Assembly: GCF_030272615.1 (NCBI RefSeq)
Contig: NC_081408.1
Coordinates: forward strand, 611,263,673 to 611,327,672
Source: Cryptomeria japonica
Taxonomy: Eukaryota; Streptophyta; Pinopsida; Cupressales; Cupressaceae
Direction: 5' to 3'
DNA: 64,000 nucleotides
Both the position numbers and the translations under genes were made by a program. How positions within the stretch are numbered: the stretch's first letter is position 1; every line of letters begins with the position of its first letter. Shown piece after piece: positions 60,301 to 64,000 of the stretch. The notes under the pieces were generated by a model. It did not search any database and was not told the origin of the DNA. It saw only the letters and a program-made list of their open reading frames with translations.

Positions 60301-62875
60301 TCCCAGTAATTGTGAGGCTACTCCTTCTTCGGCATACATTGATCCTGAGTCATTAAAACCCTCGACATCCAAACAAGGTGAACTTAGAGCCAAGTTTCAA
60401 GAAAAAGGCATGGGAGAATACACTTTGAATCAGACAATGTTTTTACGACAAGTCATGAGCTCTCCCAAGGAATATGGGAGGCCACATCCTAACAAGCAAG
60501 TCTCCATCATGATGCTCAAATGGGATCCTACCATCTTTCAAAAATGGGGTGAACTAGAAGAAGAAAATTTATATAAAATGCTCTATAAGGACGTTGAAGA
60601 GGACACACATGATCAGATTATTATACCCTGTGAGAACTATGGCAAAGGCTTCAAAATTTTGCAAAGATTCGGGTATGATGGAAAAAGCCCTCTCGGACTA
60701 CGCAAAGAAGGTGTCATGGAGCCCTTACAACCTGAGCTAACTACAAGAAGGGAACGCTCCAAGGGGCTTGGTTTTCTGAATCCCAGACTACATAATAAAA
60801 GAACAAAAGAGGTATGGCGAATCAAAGTTGCCGAAGTTCAACAAGAGGACTATTATTCCACAGACTCCAATGAGTGGGAATGGGGTTCAGACAAATCCTC
60901 CAGTGACTATGAGCTCACTGAAACATTCAGAGAGCCAGATGAACCTACAGAGGAGGAGGAATTTTACAAAAAGTTCAGAGTTGGTCAAGAACCAACCCAT
61001 AAGGATCCCGCACAAGCTTCGTTTCAAGGTCCTAGGTCAAAATTACATAGGATGAGGACACCTATCCCAGAAGGCTCTACTAGTGATGACAATTTGGATT
61101 CGCTCACGATCGAAACTGATGAGGAGAGTGCCATCGATGACCTCGACGATTACCTTGACATACCTGAATATAACCACATCTTCACTCTTCATCCAGCAAA
61201 CTCTGAAAACACTAATGACCTTCCCCTTGTTCATCCTCAACTCATTGATTGGGATCATGAAGGACCAGCACAATTTGATACATTTCAAAATGACGAAGCT
61301 ATTGTCGACTATCTTGGCATTCGAGATGATCTTCCCCCTGGAGACCACAAAGCAGGATACGCCATAGAGCTCAACAACATAGCATACTTTGGTGAGGGTG
61401 TCGGGCCTTCCAGTCGCAAAAATGTGAAAATAAAAACAAAACAAGGGTCTTATGGTGAAAACCACACTGTGGCACTATCTGACTCCAAAAAAGTAAAAAG
61501 AAAGGACGTATCTGAGGGTGAAAACCTCTCTGAGGCGCCCGAAGATGGAAGGCTCGACATTCTCCCAGCATCATACGAGGAAAAATCATCCATGTTGGTA
61601 GAGGAGACTATAAAGACAAACATTGGTACAGCAGAGGTTCCACACAACATATTTTTGGCTCAATCATTGATAGAGGCCGAGAGAGCAAAATTCATAAGCT
61701 TCTTTAAGGGACGACAAATCAACTTCGCATGGTCTTACGCGGATATGCCTAGGTTAGACTCGGATTTGGTGATACATCATTTAACAGTCAAACCAGGGGC
61801 AAAACCAGTAAAGCAGAAATTAAGGAAAATGCATCCACAAGTGGCATTGCTAGTCAAGGCAGAGCTAGAGAAATTATTGGATGTCGGATTCATACGCCCA
61901 ATTGATTATCCTGAATGGATTTCCAATTTAGTACCTGTCAACAAACCGGATCGCAGCATCCGAATATGCACAGATTTCAGAGACATCAACAAAGCTTGTC
62001 CAAAGGATGACTTCCCATTACCAAATATTGACTTGATCGTTGATCTCACAGTAGGCCATGAAATGTTATCTTTAATGGATGGATTTTCTGGATATAATCA
62101 GATCAGGATTGCACTTGAAGATCAACATAAAACATCATTCACTTGTCCATGGGGAACCTTCTATTGGAATGTCATGCCCTTTGGGCTGAAAAATGCAGGT
62201 GCCACATATCAAAGAGCTATGACTACTATCTTTCATGATCTAATGCACATAACCGTGGAAGATTATGTTGACGATCTTTTGGGAAAATCAATAGATAGAG
62301 ATACACACTTGAACATCCTTTCAGTTGTCTTTGATCGGCTGGAAAAATATAAGGTAAGACTAAATCCAAAGAAATGCGTCTTTGGAGTAACCTCCAGGAA
62401 GCTCCTAGGATTCATTGTGTCTAAAAGAGGAATTGAAGCTGATCCAGCGAAGGTCAAGGCTATCTTGGACATGCCGCCACCCAAGAATATCAGTCAACTT
62501 CGGTCTTTACAAGGGAGACTCCAATCCATACAAAGATTCATAGCACAACTTGCAGATAAGTGTAATCCTTTCCAGCACCTGCTACACAAAAACATCAAGT
62601 TCAAATGGGATGAGAACTATCAACAGGCTTTTCAGACGCTCAAAGACTATCTTTTGAACCCACCAATCTTGATGCCACCAATTCCAGATCAACCGTTGCT
62701 ACTTTACATATCAGCTACTCCAACGGCACTGGGGGCACTCCTAGCACAACAAATACTTGACGGCAACGAAAAAGCAGTCTACTATATCAGTCGCACATTG
62801 GTGGGATATGAGCTAAACTACACACCAATCGAGCATGCATGTCTCGCTGTGGTCTTTGCTTCACAAAAATTATGA
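57377..62875 (+). CDS. Gag-protease-reverse transcriptase ORF of the Tat-like element (1,832 codons)
   Basis: The frame starts M-V-E-T-R-L-Q-K-S-R-R. The gag core (about residues 342-505) has K-Y-R-G-R-G-D-P-K-A-H-I and W-G-D-L-A-E-A-F-I-Q-H-F. The zinc knuckle near residue 610 reads C-E-F-H-K-S-K-G-H-K-T-G-N-C. The protease centre is V-L-I-D-G-A-G (Asp 852), and its end I-L-L-G-R-P-W. A G-patch-like segment lies near 1085-1110 (G-K-G-F-K-I-L-Q-R-F-G-Y-D-G-K). RT starts near 1470 with active site Y-V-D-D (1630-1633). RNase H follows and is cut by TGA at 62873-62875, where an Arg codon is expected. Apart from that stop the 5.5-kb frame is intact, so the copy is young or only lightly decayed. 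Confidence 0.9.
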   Translation: MVETRLQKSRRIAKEAQESVNMSSYEYDNDLFYNPEHTTLPDMNVYRRNPNVESANTINNNATHNDTVDNSSILSADIQESIMDPQFNRLVEEIMRRDRQYFLNMMAQSGAKIPHDFDLSQLMESRPSQQIQPNMDQRRPNSGGNRGPNNMMPESPSALLQKPAIPHTQAQTYDTYTQGPSWRPYAQSHAQGMNQSKQVDTQGHPQNFDTRRPHVKIGGNIMENERPIEYGIYAQNRYGVPQHEVMPNAPYMSQQYRPPYGHVYDQYHPYMQQAPPQMGISNMGYATRNQSPPKNNLEQQIRDLQKKMEDMSTPKPTYAMRDICPYPFDKSIPMPPFPPHFVTPKFDKYRGRGDPKAHIRQFFTACIEVVAEETYLMRLFPQSLGDQAMEWFSQLPPGIKSWGDLAEAFIQHFSYNIETDVSVTTLCNTKQKEGESFATFLQRWRNLASRCSCEIPQKQMVEMFTQNVNKAIGYDLRKACLSTFKDVIEKGLATGKVLIEQGVIKLFKENKEDFKGKDKPKFWNKNKNIVNDGVVDANTVRPKFVFSGSSSTNNQVNTQTTSRPRRKYTPLGEPLESVFKKLVANKVITVPDFPPYEPKVKPNWWNDDEYCEFHKSKGHKTGNCHRLKNIVQDLIDRGDIEIEGHSSNQEHEMFKEPFPKHDKGKGKVTDDQANYTRAPYNYDSTINHISMDNHISTITIKNKNPENPSQRPKIVLKGVGSSTESTSECHVTTRRGKIMLPGASTKNTNLSSIKPEYDLVEQLGKTPALISILELLCISPAHKAILDKILRDTAVPTDLNVDQFQAMVGYLSVPHSLTFTEADDASISQPHNAPLHVEAFIHKHRIKRVLIDGAGLNICTLSTIRQLGYSDKAVNATNQITIKAYDDEERSSKGTVTLPLRIGPVTKDVVCQVLDLDLTYNILLGRPWIHEMRAVPSTYHQCIKFPHNGVEVTVNGDPNPFIYCNNLRSHTKTIIPSNCEATPSSAYIDPESLKPSTSKQGELRAKFQEKGMGEYTLNQTMFLRQVMSSPKEYGRPHPNKQVSIMMLKWDPTIFQKWGELEEENLYKMLYKDVEEDTHDQIIIPCENYGKGFKILQRFGYDGKSPLGLRKEGVMEPLQPELTTRRERSKGLGFLNPRLHNKRTKEVWRIKVAEVQQEDYYSTDSNEWEWGSDKSSSDYELTETFREPDEPTEEEEFYKKFRVGQEPTHKDPAQASFQGPRSKLHRMRTPIPEGSTSDDNLDSLTIETDEESAIDDLDDYLDIPEYNHIFTLHPANSENTNDLPLVHPQLIDWDHEGPAQFDTFQNDEAIVDYLGIRDDLPPGDHKAGYAIELNNIAYFGEGVGPSSRKNVKIKTKQGSYGENHTVALSDSKKVKRKDVSEGENLSEAPEDGRLDILPASYEEKSSMLVEETIKTNIGTAEVPHNIFLAQSLIEAERAKFISFFKGRQINFAWSYADMPRLDSDLVIHHLTVKPGAKPVKQKLRKMHPQVALLVKAELEKLLDVGFIRPIDYPEWISNLVPVNKPDRSIRICTDFRDINKACPKDDFPLPNIDLIVDLTVGHEMLSLMDGFSGYNQIRIALEDQHKTSFTCPWGTFYWNVMPFGLKNAGATYQRAMTTIFHDLMHITVEDYVDDLLGKSIDRDTHLNILSVVFDRLEKYKVRLNPKKCVFGVTSRKLLGFIVSKRGIEADPAKVKAILDMPPPKNISQLRSLQGRLQSIQRFIAQLADKCNPFQHLLHKNIKFKWDENYQQAFQTLKDYLLNPPILMPPIPDQPLLLYISATPTALGALLAQQILDGNEKAVYYISRTLVGYELNYTPIEHACLAVVFASQKL

Positions 62876-64000
62876 CATTATATGCTCACTCACAAGACTA
62901 AGTTGATTGCCAGAATCGATCCACTAAAATATCTTCTCAACAAAGCTACACTTACTGGGCGGCTGGCCAAGTGGGTAATGATTTTGAGTGAATTCGATAT
63001 TGAATACGTGGACAGAAAAGCTATAAAAGGACAAGCAATTGCAGATCAACTGGCAGATGCTCCCATGATAGATGATGCTCCTCTACAGTCAGAATTTCCA
63101 GATGAGTCCATTCTAACAATATCACCTGCAAAGCCATGGCAATTATATTTTGACGGCTCATACACACAGCACGGGGTAGGAGCGGGTGTACTCTTTATAA
63201 CTCCTCAAGGCGATTCTATACCAAAATCATACCGCTTGTCATTTCCTTGCACCAACAATATAGCGGAATACGAGGCATTAACAACTGGGTTAAGAATTGC
63301 AGTTCAATGGAAGATCCAAGAACTTCATGTTTTTGGGGATTCTCAACTTGTCATCCATCAAGCAACTGATGATTATCAAACAAAAGATGAAAAGCTAATG
63401 CCTTACAAACAACTGGTAGATGAGCTGAAACAACATTTTGCAAAGATAGAGTTTGAGTAGATACCAAGAGAATAGAATCGCGCTGCAGATGCCATGGCTA
63501 CAATTGCTTCGCTCATTGATCTACCACAAAATGAGACCTGCTATGAGTTCCTGGTAGACAACCTGCTGATTCCATCATATGAAATCACTCCTAAGGAAAT
63601 GATATGTGTTGTTGGTCCTGAATCCCAGTTATATGGTCCCATATTCACATACCTTCGCGACAATATCTTACCTCCCGATCTATCGAACAATCAACGCCGC
63701 ACTTTCATTCGCCAATCCTCTCGATACGTCATTTTAGCAGATATCCTATACCAACGAGGTCTAGATGGCACCCTTCTTAGATGTTTAGAGAGTGACGAAG
63801 CTCAGATTGCGTTACGAGAAGTGCATGAAGGGATATGTGGTCCGCATACTAGTGGTCCTACCTTGGCCAAGAAACTCATCAGGACTGGATACTACTGGCC
63901 TACTATGGAAAAAGATGCATATCAATTTGTCAAGAAGTGTAAGTAGTGTCAAATTCATGGAGACCTCATACATGCACCAGCGCAGGAACTACAACCACTT
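62876..64000 (+). pseudogene. Continuation: RNase H end, additional RNase H, integrase zinc domain
   Basis: The same frame continues H-Y-M-L-T-H-K-T-K-L and K-Y-L-L-N-K-A, then D-I-E-Y-V-D-R-K-A-I-K-G-Q-A-I-A-D. The additional RNase H follows: L-Y-F-D-G-S-Y, N-I-A-E-Y-E-A-L, V-F-G-D-S-Q-L-V. After TAG at 63458 and 63473 comes N-R-A-A-D-A-M-A. The integrase H-H-C-C domain starts E-V-H-E-G-I-C-G-P-H and reaches K-K-C-K, a TAG (63944) and C-Q-I-H-G. No frameshift occurs, so the three TAG codons are the only breaks. The integrase core lies past the window end. Confidence 0.88.

Larger units (their letters stand above)
54376..64000 (+). mobile_element. Tat-like Ty3-gypsy retrotransposon (5' LTR to integrase, cut by window end)
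   Basis: The element has a 780-bp 5' LTR, a primer site, a 2.2-kb leader, and one long gag-pol frame with two RNase H domains. The additional RNase H before integrase, and the C-x-x-H-x-x-x-x-H zinc knuckle, point to the Tat/Athila side of Ty3-gypsy. The 3' part lies beyond the window. The left flank ACCAT (54371-54375) is the expected 5-bp target duplication partner. Confidence 0.88.

Overview
The window looks like nuclear DNA of a large, repeat-dominated plant genome. The evidence is a plant ankyrin/PGG-type gene with GT-AG introns, Ty1-copia, Ty3-gypsy and LINE remnants of plant type, AT-rich spacers and nested retroelements. A gymnosperm would fit, but that is inference. I see no intact host protein-coding gene, rRNA, tRNA or CRISPR. 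Nearly every coding signal is a decayed mobile-element fragment.

Layout: 1-4.9 kb holds AT-rich spacer, a 250-bp tandem repeat joined to a LINE zinc-finger fragment, a possible orphan terminal exon, and an array of eight ~176-bp units. 4.9-8.0 kb is an ankyrin-PGG gene with recognisable exons and introns but three frame disruptions. 10-21 kb holds a MITE-like element, a decayed copia pol, and a cluster of four copies of a DNA transposon family I cannot assign. Two of those copies lie tail to tail and one is split by a 1,194-bp solo LTR. Next to them is a 1.7-kb polypurine (GA) array.

21.9-31.9 kb is a minus-strand Ty3-gypsy element with very long LTRs, an initiator-tRNA-Met primer site and a shortened interior. 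Its right LTR carries a 907-bp solo LTR with a perfect target duplication, and the left LTR shows the empty site. 31.3-35.3 kb is a 2.33-kb tandem duplication carrying a gypsy RNase H fragment and LTR pieces. 36.9-39.6 kb is a decayed plus-strand gypsy pol interrupted by a (TA)n run. 42.9-46.4 kb is bracketed by inverted copies of one 40-bp minisatellite and contains a 143-bp tandem repeat. 46.4-48.8 kb is a copia 3' LTR plus pol on the minus strand.

50.15-53.05 kb is a 2.9-kb element with ~0.75-kb inverted arms and a telomere-like core. A decayed unidentified exon abuts it, followed by a LINE RNase H ORF on the minus strand. From 54,376 to the window end runs a Tat-like Ty3-gypsy retrotransposon: a 780-bp LTR, primer site, 2.2-kb leader, then gag, protease, G-patch, RT, two RNase H domains and the integrase zinc domain. 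All lie in one frame broken only by four stop codons. Its leader carries two clusters of eight GCGTCTGTG-like motifs at a strict ~20-bp period, which I consider the most unusual signal in the window.
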